The notes under the pieces: model-generated
Seen by the model: only the letters and a program-made list of their open reading frames with translations
Told to the model about the DNA's origin: nothing
Database searches by the model: none
Origin: Rhizobium sp. G21
GTDB taxonomy: Bacteria > Pseudomonadota > Alphaproteobacteria > Rhizobiales > Rhizobiaceae
Assembly: GCF_014158035.1 (NCBI RefSeq)
Contig: NZ_JACFXW010000001.1
Location: 3,760,001-3,824,000 of the forward strand
Direction: 5' to 3'
Length of the DNA: 64,000 nucleotides
Part shown: positions 9,951 through 19,137 of the stretch, piece after piece
Numbering within the stretch: position 1 is the stretch's first letter
How the letters are laid out: every line of letters begins with the position of its first letter
Program-made: the position numbers and the translations under genes

Positions 9951-10835
9951 TTATGCGAAATCGAAATTCGCCGACGTCAGCGCGCCGACGCCGGTCGCGG
10001 CGACGGCGAAATCGGCCGCAGCGTCGCCATCGGTGTCGGCGTAGAACTTGCCAGCCGCGCCGTCGTACCACAGGCTGTCGGCGGCGGCGGTGGAGCCGCT
10101 ATAGCCGCCGCTCAGGCCGAGCGCGCTGACATCCAGCACATCGACGCCGCCGAAGCCGGAGGCGCTGAAGCTGGTGATCGTGTCGAAGGCGCTGACGGTG
10201 CTGTCGGAGGCTGCGGCGAAGACGAAGGTGTCATTGCCCGCGCCGCCAGACAGCACATCCGCGCCGCCGCCGCCGGCCAGGATGTCGGCTCCGCCGGCGC
10301 CGTTCAGCGTGTCGCCCTGGCTGCCGCCCTGATAGGCGTCGGCGCCCGCGCCGCCGTTGAAGGTGACAGCATGAGTGGAAAGCCAATTTTCCAATCCGCT
10401 TTCATCGCCGTTCATCAGGCCGTAAAGCACGTTGTTGACGTCGGCGCCGGTCATGTTGAGATTGGACAGCGTCACATCGGTGGATGCGAGCGAGGCGTTG
10501 GTGGACGTGTAGCCGGTTCCAGCGGCGGTGACGCCATTCAGGCCCGTGCCGAAGCTGAGTTGATCCACCGTGCCCGAAAGCGCGCCGCGGCTATAGTTGA
10601 AATTGCCGTTGACGATCCAGGCGGAGCCATCGTCATAGACGCCGTCCGCGTCGTTGTCGGCCGTGGCGATCACATATTCCGTCGCGCCGATATAGGATCC
10701 GGCGGAGGACGCCACGTTGAAATAGCCATACTGGCCGGTGGCTGGATTAAAGCCGTCGCCGACCGTATCGAGATAGTTGCTAGCGCCATAGTTGAGGTTC
10801 ACGCCGGACGTGGTGTTCACTGTCGCAGTGGCCAT
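9951..10835 (-). CDS. HasA-hemophore-like domain plus RTX repeats, secreted
   Basis: Intact 294-residue protein and probable first gene of the three-gene cluster. Residues 1-155 are a paralogue of the 6393-7376 product and match HasA blocks: ATEYVIATA, NGNFNYSRG, GTVDQLSFGTGLNG and NVLYGLMNGDESG. Tyr81 is at the heme-ligand Tyr position; the partner His is absent. Residues about 160-205 hold RTX repeats (GGAGADAYQGG, GGADVLSGGAGND), followed by a C-terminal region ending SANFDFA, a type I secretion-like end. The ATG at 10835 has AGGAG eight bases upstream; an ATG two codons earlier is too close to it. Classical HasA proteins lack glycine-rich repeats, so the joined architecture is unusual. 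Function as hemophore is inferred from the fold only. Confidence 0.87.
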   Translation of the reverse strand: MATATVNTTSGVNLNYGASNYLDTVGDGFNPATGQYGYFNVASSAGSYIGATEYVIATADNDADGVYDDGSAWIVNGNFNYSRGALSGTVDQLSFGTGLNGVTAAGTGYTSTNASLASTDVTLSNLNMTGADVNNVLYGLMNGDESGLENWLSTHAVTFNGGAGADAYQGGSQGDTLNGAGGADILAGGGGADVLSGGAGNDTFVFAAASDSTVSAFDTITSFSASGFGGVDVLDVSALGLSGGYSGSTAAADSLWYDGAAGKFYADTDGDAAADFAVAATGVGALTSANFDFA

Positions 10836-11317
10836 TGTCATATCTCCTGGGTGGTTTCAGATTGATCGGCCTACGGCTCCGCGCGCAGCCGACAGAATTG
10901 GGGCGGCTGCGTCCGTTGGGACAATCTGTCTTCAAGTCCGGCAAGGCGTTGTGTCGAAAGCATAAAATATCTCCGTTCGCGCCGGATGCCCGAAAGGGCG
11001 TCGGCGCGGCGACGCGCTTGCGCGCGCGAGACGCCGCGGCGCGAAGCATGGATTGCAATGTGACGGATAGGTTCGCTGGCGGAAAACGTCGCGTTCGCTT
11101 TTCAAGAAGCGTCGGACAGTCGCGATGGCTGGCTCAACCTCTGGGCGTTTAATAAACTAACATGACTTTTGGAGTCAACATAAAAATCAAACGATGATTG
11201 CGTCTGGTTGGCATTGCGCGCTCGCCGATTTGATGCAACTGCAAAAAGATCGGTTGAAAATCGAAATATGTTCTGTCTATGTTCCTTTCGCCGCAAACAG
11301 ACGGCGCCGGAGGCCGC
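10836..11317 (+). promoter_or_regulatory. Divergent control region, secreted HasA-like cluster / MFS gene
   Basis: No gene is seen in these 482 bases. The part at 11140-11290 is clearly more A/T-rich than its surroundings and contains the inverted repeat TGACT-5-AGTCA at 11163-11177, a possible operator. Promoters for both divergent transcripts should lie here. I could not recognise a convincing Fur, Irr or RirA site by eye. Confidence 0.55.
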
Positions 11318-12573
11318 ATGCTCGACGAAAAGAAGGCCCGACTCGGGCTTTGGCTGGTGTTCTTCATCCTGCTGATGGACATGATGGGCATCGCGCTGAT
11401 CATGCCGGTGATGCCGGCTTTCCTGAAGGAGCTGACCGGCGCCGACGCCAGCCATGCGGTGCTCGAGGGCAGCTGGCTGTTCATCGCCTATTCCGGCATG
11501 CAATTCCTGTTCGGCGCGTTCATCGGCAATCTCAGCGATCGCTTCGGCCGGCGGCCGGTGCTGCTCGCCTCGGTTTTCACCTTCGCGCTCGACAATCTCA
11601 TCTGCGCTTTGGCCGGCAGCTACGGCATGTTGTTCATCGGGCGCATTCTCGCCGGCATCTCCGGCGCCAGCTACGCCACGGCTTCGGCCTATATCGCCGA
11701 TATCTCGACGGACGAGAACCGCTCGCGCAATTTCGGTCTGGTCGGCATTTCCTTCGGCGTCGGCTTCACGCTCGGTCCCGTCATCGGCGGCTTCCTCGGC
11801 GAATTCGGCCCGCGCGTGCCGTTCTACGCCGCAGCCGGAATCGCCTTTCTCAACTTCGCCATCGCGCTCTTCGCGCTGCCGGAAACCTTGCCGGCGTCGA
11901 TGCGGCGGCCCTTCGATCTCAAGCGCGCCAATCCGCTCGGCGGCCTGCTGCAGATGCGCAACTACAAGGGCATCGGCTGGATCGCCACGGTAATGGTGCT
12001 GTTCTGGCTCGCTCACGTGGTCTACCCGATCGCCTGGCCCTTCGTTGCAGATTATCGTTATGGCTGGAGCCAGGGCATGATCGGCCTGTCGCTCGGCGCC
12101 TTCGGGGTGATGAGCGCGCTGGTGATGGGGCTGGCCTTGCCGCGCATCGTCAAGCGCTATGGCGATTGGCGCGCCGGCGTCATCGGCCTGTTCTTCTGCA
12201 TGGCCGGGTTTTCGGCTACGCCTTCGCCTGGGAAGGCTGGATGGTGTTCGTGATCATCTTCCTCTGCTGCCTGGAAAGCATCACCGATCCGGTGCTGCGG
12301 TCGATCTCGGCGGCCGGCGTGCATCCGTCTCTGCAGGGTGAATTGCAGGGGACGCTGACCAGCCTGTCGAGCGTCACCTCGATCATCGGGCCATACATCT
12401 TCTCCAGCCTGTTCAGCGCCTTCACCGGTCCTGCCGCCCCGATCGAATTTCCCGGCGCGCCTTACGCCGTGGCGGGATTGATGTGCGTGGCGGGGCTGGT
12501 CGTCTTCATCCTCTATGTGCGTCCGCCGGAAACGGGAGGCTCCGAGACCGCTCCGACGCTTCACGCGCATTGA
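11318..12573 (+). CDS. MFS drug-resistance transporter, TetA type (one frame change)
   Basis: Twelve-segment major facilitator protein of about 418 residues. It has the family loop motif GNLSDRFGRRPVLL after segment 2, IADISTDENRSRNFG in the central part of the N-half, and GVGFTLGPVIGGFLGEFGPRVPF for segment 5, as in TetA-like class efflux pumps. One base is missing in the TTTT run at 12209-12212; adding it joins the N-terminal frame to FGYAFAWEGWMVF and the rest of the C-half. GGAGG four bases before ATG 11318 decides the start. Substrate cannot be told from sequence; no TetR-type regulator is adjacent. Confidence 0.9.
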
Positions 12574-12663
12574 GGGCAATCATTCATTTTCGTGACGCAT
12601 CGGCTGCGCGACTGGCCTGCCGGACCATTTTCCGTTAGCTAGCGACGCGTCAAGGAGATGATC

Positions 12664-14061
12664 ATGGAACAGGCGATCCAACGCGGGCCGCAGACGGATT
12701 TCGGCAACAACAGCTGGCTCGGCCATATCCGCGCCACGGTGATGCTCGGCGTGCCGCTGGTCGGCGCCCAGCTCGCCCAGCTCGGCATTCACGTGACCGA
12801 CGTCTTCGTCATCGGGCGCCTCGGCACCGAAGAACTCGCGGCGATCGTTCTGGCGGGGCAGTTCTACTTCACGCTTTTCATCTTCGGCACCGGCTTCTCC
12901 GTCGCGGTCGTGCCGCTCGCGGCACAGGCTTTCGCCCGCGGCGACGGCGTGGCGCTGCGCCGCTCGGTGCGCATGGGTCTGTGGACCGCCATCGCCTATG
13001 GCGTGGTGGTGGTGCCGGCGATCCTGCATGCGGAGACGGCGCTGATCTGGGCGGGGCAGAATCTGCATATCGCCAAACTGGCCGGCGATTATCTGCTGGT
13101 GGCTGGATGGGGCGTGCTGCCGGCGCTGTTCTTCATGGTGCTGCGCTCTTTCCTGAGCGCGGTCGGCCATGCCGGAATCATTCTCTACGTCACCATTGTC
13201 ATTCTGATCTTCAACGCCTTCTTCGCCTATGGTCTGGTGCTCGGCCATTTCGGCCTGCCGGCGCTGGGCATGTTCGGGGCGTCGGCGGTGGCGCTGTCGG
13301 CCAATATCCTCGGCCTGATCCTCACCATCGCCTATATCCAATGGCGGCCCGATCTGCGCGCTTATGAATTGTTCGTCCGCTTCTGGCGGCCGGACTGGCG
13401 CATGCTGTGGGAGGTCTTCCATCTCGGGCTGCCGATCAGCTTCACCATCCTCGCCGAAGTCAGTCTGTTCACCGGCGCGTCGCTCTTGATGGGCTGGATC
13501 GGCACGGTCGAACTCGCCGCGCATGGAATTGCGCTGCAATGGGCGTCGGTCGCCTTCATGATCCCGCTCGGCCTGTCGCAGGCGGCCACCGTGCGCGTCG
13601 GCCTGGCGGTCGGCGCGGGCGATCATCTGGCGCTGACGCGGGCCTCCTGGGTGGTGGTCGGCCTGTCGGCGGTGTTCGCGGCGGTCGGCGGACTGTTGTT
13701 CTTCTTCTTTCCGCGCGAGCTCGCCTCGCTCTATCTCGACGCCGGAAAGCCCGAAGCCGCAGCGGTTCTCGCTTACGCGACCAGTCTCGTCGTGATCGCC
13801 GGCCTGTTCCAGATGGCCGATGGCCTGCAGGCGATCGCGGCCGGCTTGCTTCGCGGGGTCAAGGACACCCGGGCGCCGATGTGGCTGGCCTTGATCTCCT
13901 ACTGGCCGATCGGCTTTCTCTTGGCTTACGTGCTGGCGTTTCCGGCGGGCATGGGCGGCGTCGGCGTCTGGATCGGCTTTCTGGTCGGCCTCGTCGCGGC
14001 CTCCATCCTGCTGCTCGGTCGCTACGCAATGATGGTGAGACGGATGTCACGCGCCGTCTGA
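12664..14061 (+). CDS. MATE family efflux transporter
   Basis: 465-residue inner-membrane protein with twelve segments, of the NorM-like branch: VMLGVPLVGAQLAQLGIHV at the start, AVVPLAAQAFARGD, and LPISFTILAEVSLFTGASLL at the start of the second half. MATE proteins export cationic drugs and dyes in exchange for sodium or protons. AAGGAG lies six bases before ATG 12664; an in-frame ATG at 12658 directly abuts that RBS and is unlikely. It may be co-transcribed with the MFS gene 90 bases upstream. Confidence 0.94.
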   Translation: MEQAIQRGPQTDFGNNSWLGHIRATVMLGVPLVGAQLAQLGIHVTDVFVIGRLGTEELAAIVLAGQFYFTLFIFGTGFSVAVVPLAAQAFARGDGVALRRSVRMGLWTAIAYGVVVVPAILHAETALIWAGQNLHIAKLAGDYLLVAGWGVLPALFFMVLRSFLSAVGHAGIILYVTIVILIFNAFFAYGLVLGHFGLPALGMFGASAVALSANILGLILTIAYIQWRPDLRAYELFVRFWRPDWRMLWEVFHLGLPISFTILAEVSLFTGASLLMGWIGTVELAAHGIALQWASVAFMIPLGLSQAATVRVGLAVGAGDHLALTRASWVVVGLSAVFAAVGGLLFFFFPRELASLYLDAGKPEAAAVLAYATSLVVIAGLFQMADGLQAIAAGLLRGVKDTRAPMWLALISYWPIGFLLAYVLAFPAGMGGVGVWIGFLVGLVAASILLLGRYAMMVRRMSRAV

Positions 14062-14085
14062 CGCCCGAGGTCAATGAAACGAAAG

Positions 14086-14118
14086 CGCCGCGCCGGGATG
14101 AACCGACGCGGCGTTTTT
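14086..14118 (+). terminator. Intrinsic terminator after MATE gene
   Basis: A seven-base GC stem (14086-14092 with 14107-14113) is followed by TTTTT. It lies between the convergent MATE and carA genes and fits termination of the plus-strand transcript. Confidence 0.75.
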
Positions 14119-14139
14119 CATTCGATACCGAAATTCGCC

Positions 14140-15336
14140 TCAGCGTTCGGCGAGCGCCGGTTCACCCTTCTTCTCATGAATGAGATTGACGAAGCGGCGG
14201 AAGAGATAGTGGCTGTCCTGCGGGCCGGGCGAGGCTTCCGGGTGATGCTGCACCGAGAAGACCGGCTTGCCCTTGATGCGCAGGCCGCAATTGGTGCCGT
14301 CGAACAGCGACACATGCGTTTCCTCCACATTTTCCGGCAGCGACTTGGCGTCGACGGCGAAGCCATGGTTCATCGAGACGATCTCGACCTTGCCGGTGGT
14401 GTGATCCTTGACCGGATGGTTGGCGCCGTGGTGGCCCTGATGCATCTTCTCGGTCTTGCCGCCGACGGCGAGGCCGAGCATCTGGTGTCCCAGGCAGATG
14501 CCGAACATCGGAATACCGGTGTCGATGAGGTCGCGGATGACGGGCACGGCATATTCGCCGGTGGCGGCCGGGTCGCCCGGGCCGTTGGACAGGAATACAC
14601 CGTCAGGCTTCTGAGCCAACACGTCTTCGGCGGTGGCCGTGGCCGGCAGGACCGTCACCTTGCAGTCGAGGCCGGCGAAGAGGCGAAGAATGTTGCGCTT
14701 GACGCCGAAATCGAGGCAGACGACGTGATGCTGGGCGGCGTCGAGTTCGGAATAGCCTTCGTTCCAGACCCAGGGCTTTTCCGACCATTGCGAGGATTGG
14801 CCGGAGGTGGCCTCCTTGGCGAGGTCGAGGCCTTCGAGGCCGCTCCAGGCGCGGGCTTCGGCCTTCAAAGCCTCGATGTCGAACTCTCCGTTGGGATCAT
14901 GGGCGATCACGGCGTTCGGCGCGCCATGCTCGCGGATCCAGGCGGTCAGCGCGCGGGTGTCGATACCGGCCATGCCGACGACGCCGCGGGCCTTCAGCCA
15001 GGCGTCGAGATGCTTGGCGGAGCGGTAGTTCGAGGGATCGGTGATGTCGGCCTTGAAGATGACGCCGACTGCGCCGCGCCGCGCCGCCGGCGTCAGGTCT
15101 TCGATGTCTTCGTCATTGGCGCCGATATTGCCGATATGCGGGAAGGTGAAGGTGACGATCTGGCCGAGATAGGAGGGGTCGGTCAGGATCTCCTGGTAGC
15201 CGGTCAGCGCCGTATTGAAGCAGACTTCCGCCTGGGTTCGGCCCGTTGCGCCGATCCCCTTGCCTTCGATGACGGTGCCATCGGCAAGAACGAGAAGGGC
15301 GGTGGGTTTTTCGGTGGTCCAGCCAGGCGTGCTCAT
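14140..15336 (-). CDS. carA: Carbamoyl-phosphate synthase small subunit
   Basis: Glutaminase subunit that hydrolyses glutamine and channels ammonia to CarB. 398 residues, normal length. The N-terminal CPSase_sm domain has VEGKGIG-like turn and FNTALTGYQEILTDPSY; the C-terminal class I glutamine amidotransferase has the nucleophile Cys in FGICLGHQML and the His/Glu pair in VQHHPEASPGP. GGAG just upstream supports the start at 15336. It is divergent from yqeY with a 251-base intergenic region. The separation from carB by chemotaxis, RTX and transporter genes is notable, but both subunits are on the same strand. Confidence 0.98.
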   Translation of the reverse strand: MSTPGWTTEKPTALLVLADGTVIEGKGIGATGRTQAEVCFNTALTGYQEILTDPSYLGQIVTFTFPHIGNIGANDEDIEDLTPAARRGAVGVIFKADITDPSNYRSAKHLDAWLKARGVVGMAGIDTRALTAWIREHGAPNAVIAHDPNGEFDIEALKAEARAWSGLEGLDLAKEATSGQSSQWSEKPWVWNEGYSELDAAQHHVVCLDFGVKRNILRLFAGLDCKVTVLPATATAEDVLAQKPDGVFLSNGPGDPAATGEYAVPVIRDLIDTGIPMFGICLGHQMLGLAVGGKTEKMHQGHHGANHPVKDHTTGKVEIVSMNHGFAVDAKSLPENVEETHVSLFDGTNCGLRIKGKPVFSVQHHPEASPGPQDSHYLFRRFVNLIHEKKGEPALAER

Positions 15337-15587
15337 GGTGCTCCGTTCCGGCAGGCGGGCCTGCCTCGTGCTCGCAGAAAAAGGCGCACGGTTTGATCCC
15401 CGTGTTGCCGCGCTTTCCCCTTGTCATGGTGTTTGGCGGAAAATAGTGAGGAGGGCCATTGCGGTCAATGCTTGCGCCGGTTTTCCCGTCAAATATTTAG
15501 TCAGTTATTTCAACAGGATGAGCCCTCGCGTTGCTTTTTGTGCCTCAAGGCGTCATAAGCGGCTTCAATTGTTAAGGAGAATCCGCC

Positions 15588-16037
15588 ATGCGCGAAAAAC
15601 TGATGGCCGCCCTCAAAGAGGCGATGAAGAGCAAGGAAACCACGCGCGTCAACACGATCCGCATGGTGCAATCGGCGATCAAGGATCTCGAAATCGCCAA
15701 CCGCACGAAGCCGGACGCGACGGTGACCGACGGCGACATCGCCCAGCTTCTCTCCAAGCTCGTCAAGCAGCGCGAGGAATCCGCCAAGGTCTATGACGAA
15801 GGCGGCCGCCCCGAACTCGCCGCCAAGGAGCGCGAGGAAATCGCCATCATCACCGGCTTCATGCCCAAGCAGCTCTCCGACGACGAGGTGACCGAGGCCA
15901 TCAAGGCGGCGATCGCGGAAACCGGCGCGGCCAGCATCAAGGACATGGGCAAGGTCATGGCTTTGCTGAAAGAACGCTTCCCCGGCCAGATGGACTTCGC
16001 CAAGGCTTCGGGGCAGATCAAGGCGCAGCTGGGGTAA
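15588..16037 (+). CDS. yqeY: GatB/YqeY domain-containing protein
   Basis: 149-residue soluble protein resembling the tail domain of the GatB amidotransferase subunit (MREKLMAALKEAMKSKE, GRPELAAKEREEIAII, FMPKQLSDDEV). Stand-alone YqeY proteins are thought to act with tRNA or translation factors, but the role is not settled. AAGGAG eight bases before the ATG is strong. It sits between carA and dnaG, an arrangement common in Hyphomicrobiales. Confidence 0.95.
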   Translation: MREKLMAALKEAMKSKETTRVNTIRMVQSAIKDLEIANRTKPDATVTDGDIAQLLSKLVKQREESAKVYDEGGRPELAAKEREEIAIITGFMPKQLSDDEVTEAIKAAIAETGAASIKDMGKVMALLKERFPGQMDFAKASGQIKAQLG

Positions 16038-16058
16038 CTCCGATGCGGCGAGGCGGGC

Positions 16059-16402
16059 TCAGCCCGCCTTGTCCTCGTCCTTCTTGAGTTGCTCCTGCAT
16101 GAAATGGCGCAACACGGCGTTGATGCGGCCTTGGTAGCCCTTGCCGCCCTTTTTGAAGTAAGTAATCACATCATTGTCCAAGCGGATCGAGATGGCGGCC
16201 TTCTTGACCGGATAAACGATCGTCGCCTTGGACCAGTCGACATCCATGAACTCTGCCCAATCGGGATCGGTGCGCATGGCTTCGGTGATTTCTTCATCGG
16301 TCAAGGCATCGACGCGCGCCCAGTCGGTGCGGCTCTTCTCGCGCGCGCGCGCTTCGCTCTCAACTCTTCAATTGTAACTCTCGTAATATTTTCTTCGCTC
16401 AT
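16059..16402 (-). CDS. brnA: BrnA family antitoxin (one frame change)
   Basis: DNA-binding antitoxin of the BrnTA type II module; it neutralises BrnT and represses the operon. The C-terminal part (VDWSKATIVYPVKKAAISIRL; YFKKGGKGYQGRINAVLRHFM) is a ribbon-helix-helix domain as in BrnA. The N-terminal part, MSEENITRVTIEELRAKRARA, is in another frame; the break falls in a CG-dinucleotide run at about 16337-16352, where one repeat-unit error would shift the frame. The repaired product is about 114 residues, normal for the family. Without repair a TTG start at 16304 would give a truncated 81-residue protein that still has the DNA-binding part. It overlaps brnT by 35 bases. Confidence 0.85.
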
Positions 16403-16658
16403 TTGCTCGCGCCAGCCGCACTGATATTATCCGGATCATTTTGCCGCGCATGACATATACAACGGCGATTAGTCTGTTGTTTTGAGGGCAGATAGCAACC
16501 GTTCTGCTCTCGCCGTTGCGCACTAACTGGTATTCGTGGCGTCGCTCCGCCATGGCGAAGACTGCGTCCTCGAAATCAATGCCATGCTTTTTAATGTTTG
16601 CGACACGTTTGTCTTCGTCCCAATCGAACTCGGTGAATTCTGTGATTTCAACGATCAT
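16368..16658 (-). CDS. brnT: BrnT family toxin (ribonuclease)
   Basis: 96-residue RelE-fold toxin. The family pattern FDWDEDKRVANIKKHGIDFEDA is visible as FDWDEDK and NIKKHGIDFEDA, followed by RTVAICPQNNRLIAVVYV and the C-terminal RLARANERRKYYE, which carries the catalytic Arg/Glu/Tyr cluster. BrnT inhibits translation by cutting mRNA. Toxin first, antitoxin second with an overlap is the standard BrnTA order. The 160-base region upstream is A/T-rich and should hold the autoregulated promoter. Confidence 0.92.
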   Translation of the reverse strand: MIVEITEFTEFDWDEDKRVANIKKHGIDFEDAVFAMAERRHEYQLVRNGESRTVAICPQNNRLIAVVYVMRGKMIRIISVRLARANERRKYYESYN

Positions 16659-16819
16659 GGCGACGACATTCCATTTTGGGCTAGCCGCACATCGTCATGA
16701 CAAATGTATATACAGTGTCAAAATTGTCAATGGATGTGAATTGCGGGCGCCGCGCTCGAAAACCTTGGCGTTTGAAGCTTCTCACGCCTATATCAACCTG
16801 ACAAGGACCAGAGCCCAGC

Positions 16820-18799
16820 ATGCGTTTTTCCAACTCCTTCCTCGATGAACTGCGCGACCGCGTTCCGATCTCGGACGTGATCGGTCGGCGCGTGACCTGG
16901 GACAGGAAGAAGACCAATACCGGCCGTGGCGATTACTGGGCCTGCTGCCCGTTTCATGGCGAGAAGTCGCCGAGCTTTCACTGCGAGGACCGCAAGGGGC
17001 GCTATCACTGTTTCGGTTGCGGTGTGTCGGGCGATCATTTTCGTTTCCTGATGGAGCTCGACGGCGTGAGCTTCCAGGACGCGGTGCAGTCGATCGCCGA
17101 CATCGCCGGCGTCGCCATGCCGGCGCCCGATCCGGAAATGGCGCGGCGCGAGCGCGAGCGACACAATCTGTTCGACGTGATGGAGCTGGCCACGCAGTTC
17201 TTTCAGGATCAGCTGCAGACCTCAGCCGGCGCCAAGGCGCGCGCCTATCTTCGCGACCGCGGGCTGACGGGCCGGACGATCGAGACCTTCCGGTTGGGCT
17301 ATTCGCTCGACAGCCGCAATGCGCTCAAGGAGTTCCTGGCCGGCAAGGGCGTCGATCGCGAGCAGATCGAGGCCTGCGGCCTGGTCGTTCATGGTCCCGA
17401 TATTCCGGTGTCCTATGACCGGTTCCGCGACCGCATCATGTTCCCCATACTGTCTGTCAGGGAAAAGGTGATCGCCTTCGGCGGACGCGCCCTGTCGCCG
17501 GATGCGCCGGCCAAATATCTCAATTCCAACGAGACGGAGCTGTTTTCCAAGGGGCAGGTGCTGTTCAACCACGCCCGCGCCCGCCGCGCCGTGCAGGGAG
17601 CCGATGGCGCCGGTACGGTGATTGCGGTGGAAGGCTATATGGACGTCATCGCGCTGGCCCAGGCGGGCGTCGACAATGCCGTGGCGCCGCTCGGCACGGC
17701 GCTGACCGAGAACCAGCTCGATCTCTTATGGAAGATGACGTCGGTGCCGGTGCTCTGCTTCGATGGCGACGGCGCCGGCCTGCGGGCCGCCTCGCGCGCC
17801 GTCGATCTCGCTCTGCCGCATCTGAAACCCGGCCAATCCCTAAAAATCGCGCTTCTGCCCGACGGCAAGGACCCCGACGATCTCGTCAAGACCGAGGGGC
17901 GGACGCCCTTCGACAAGGTCATCGCGGAATCGCGTCCGCTCGCCGAAATGGTCTGGCTGCGCGAAACCACCGGCGCTAGCTTCGACACGCCGGAAAAGCG
18001 GGCCGAACTCGAAGCGCGACTGAAGACCGTGACGCAGGTCATCGCCGATGAAAGCGTTCGCCGTCATTATCAGCAGGACATGCGCGACCGGCTCTACGCC
18101 TTCTTCTCGGCGTCGTCGCCGCAGGGGCAGGCGCGCGCCAATTTCAAGCGCGGCCAGGGAGGCGGGCGAGGCGGCCCGCAGCAGCAGAACAACAGCCCGT
18201 CGCGGCAAGCGCCGGTGTCCGACCGGTTGGCGAAGTCGGGTCTCGTTTCCGGCTTCCGGGCTCTGCCTTCGCTGCGGGAAAGCGTGCTGGCGATGACCAT
18301 CGTCAATCATCCCGGTCTGTTCTTCGAAGATTACGACGAAATCGCCCATCTCGAATTCGAGAACCGGGACATGCAACGTTTCTGGCAGGCGGTGATGTCG
18401 GTGGCCGCGGCCAGCGGTCCCGGGCTCACGCGAGAAGACCTGATGACGGCGCTGGAAGTGCAGGGCTTCGAGAGCCTGCTCGCCTCGCTCGAACAGCAGA
18501 TCCGCTATGCCCGCGTCTGGATCGCCACCGAACAGGCGGCCATCGAGGATGCGCGCGAGGGCTATCGCCAGGCGCATGCGCTCCATACCCGCGCCCGCGC
18601 CCTGATCCGCTATCGCCGCGAACTCGAACGGGAAATCGGCGACGCGATCGAGCGTGGCGCGGAGCAGGAGGTCGAACAATTGCTCTCGGCCCTCAAGGAA
18701 AACCAGCTGGAATCGCTTCGGCTGGAAAGCCAGGAGGCGCTGATCGACGGCTTCGGCGTGATGTCGGGACGGGTCAAGGGACCGGCGACGGGGCACTGA
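16820..18799 (+). CDS. dnaG: DNA primase
   Basis: 659-residue replication primase. N-terminal zinc finger (WACCPFHGEKSPSFHC ... YHCFGCGVSGD) is complete, the central TOPRIM domain carries AVEGYMDVIALAQAG and CFDGDGAGLRAA with the metal-binding acidic residues, and the C-terminal helicase-binding domain follows a Gln/Gly-rich linker (about 430-460). No frame break. The stop codon shares its last base with the start of the downstream toxin gene. rpoD, which usually follows dnaG in this order, is not next to it here. Confidence 0.98.
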   Translation: MRFSNSFLDELRDRVPISDVIGRRVTWDRKKTNTGRGDYWACCPFHGEKSPSFHCEDRKGRYHCFGCGVSGDHFRFLMELDGVSFQDAVQSIADIAGVAMPAPDPEMARRERERHNLFDVMELATQFFQDQLQTSAGAKARAYLRDRGLTGRTIETFRLGYSLDSRNALKEFLAGKGVDREQIEACGLVVHGPDIPVSYDRFRDRIMFPILSVREKVIAFGGRALSPDAPAKYLNSNETELFSKGQVLFNHARARRAVQGADGAGTVIAVEGYMDVIALAQAGVDNAVAPLGTALTENQLDLLWKMTSVPVLCFDGDGAGLRAASRAVDLALPHLKPGQSLKIALLPDGKDPDDLVKTEGRTPFDKVIAESRPLAEMVWLRETTGASFDTPEKRAELEARLKTVTQVIADESVRRHYQQDMRDRLYAFFSASSPQGQARANFKRGQGGGRGGPQQQNNSPSRQAPVSDRLAKSGLVSGFRALPSLRESVLAMTIVNHPGLFFEDYDEIAHLEFENRDMQRFWQAVMSVAAASGPGLTREDLMTALEVQGFESLLASLEQQIRYARVWIATEQAAIEDAREGYRQAHALHTRARALIRYRRELEREIGDAIERGAEQEVEQLLSALKENQLESLRLESQEALIDGFGVMSGRVKGPATGH

Positions 18800-19137
18800 T
18801 GCGAGATCGCGGTTGTTGCCGCTTCTCGCTACATGTTCTTCGTGCGAATATCACCAAGACCAGAACTTACTCCGATTGGTTTGACCGCCTCCGCGATGCG
18901 AAGTCGCGCATAACCGTGCGTATCTTACGCCTTGCTTTGGGTCGTGCTGGAGATGCAAGGGCTTTGGGATCGTGCCTCTATGAAATCCGTGTCGACCACG
19001 GCCCCGGCTACCGCATGTATCTTGTACATGGAAGTCGTGAGATTATCTTGCTGCTCTGCGGCGTCGATGAAGGCTGCCGTCACCGCGAGATCGAAACCGC
19101 AAGAAGGCTGGCGCGAGATGGTCGAGAAGGAGCATGA
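18799..19137 (+). CDS. RelE/ParE-superfamily (HigB-like) addiction toxin
   Basis: The core TKTRTYSDWFDRLRDAKSR, ILRLALGRAGDARAL and LYEIRVDHGPGYRMYLV is typical of the HigB-type 'addiction module killer' proteins of about 100 residues that cut mRNA on ribosomes. As read it is 112 residues; the first 17 or so are extra compared with the family, so the true start may be later. The ATG overlaps the dnaG stop (TGATG), suggesting insertion of the module directly behind dnaG and possible translational coupling. The partner antitoxin looks truncated. Confidence 0.85.
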   Translation: MRDRGCCRFSLHVLRANITKTRTYSDWFDRLRDAKSRITVRILRLALGRAGDARALGSCLYEIRVDHGPGYRMYLVHGSREIILLLCGVDEGCRHREIETARRLARDGREGA

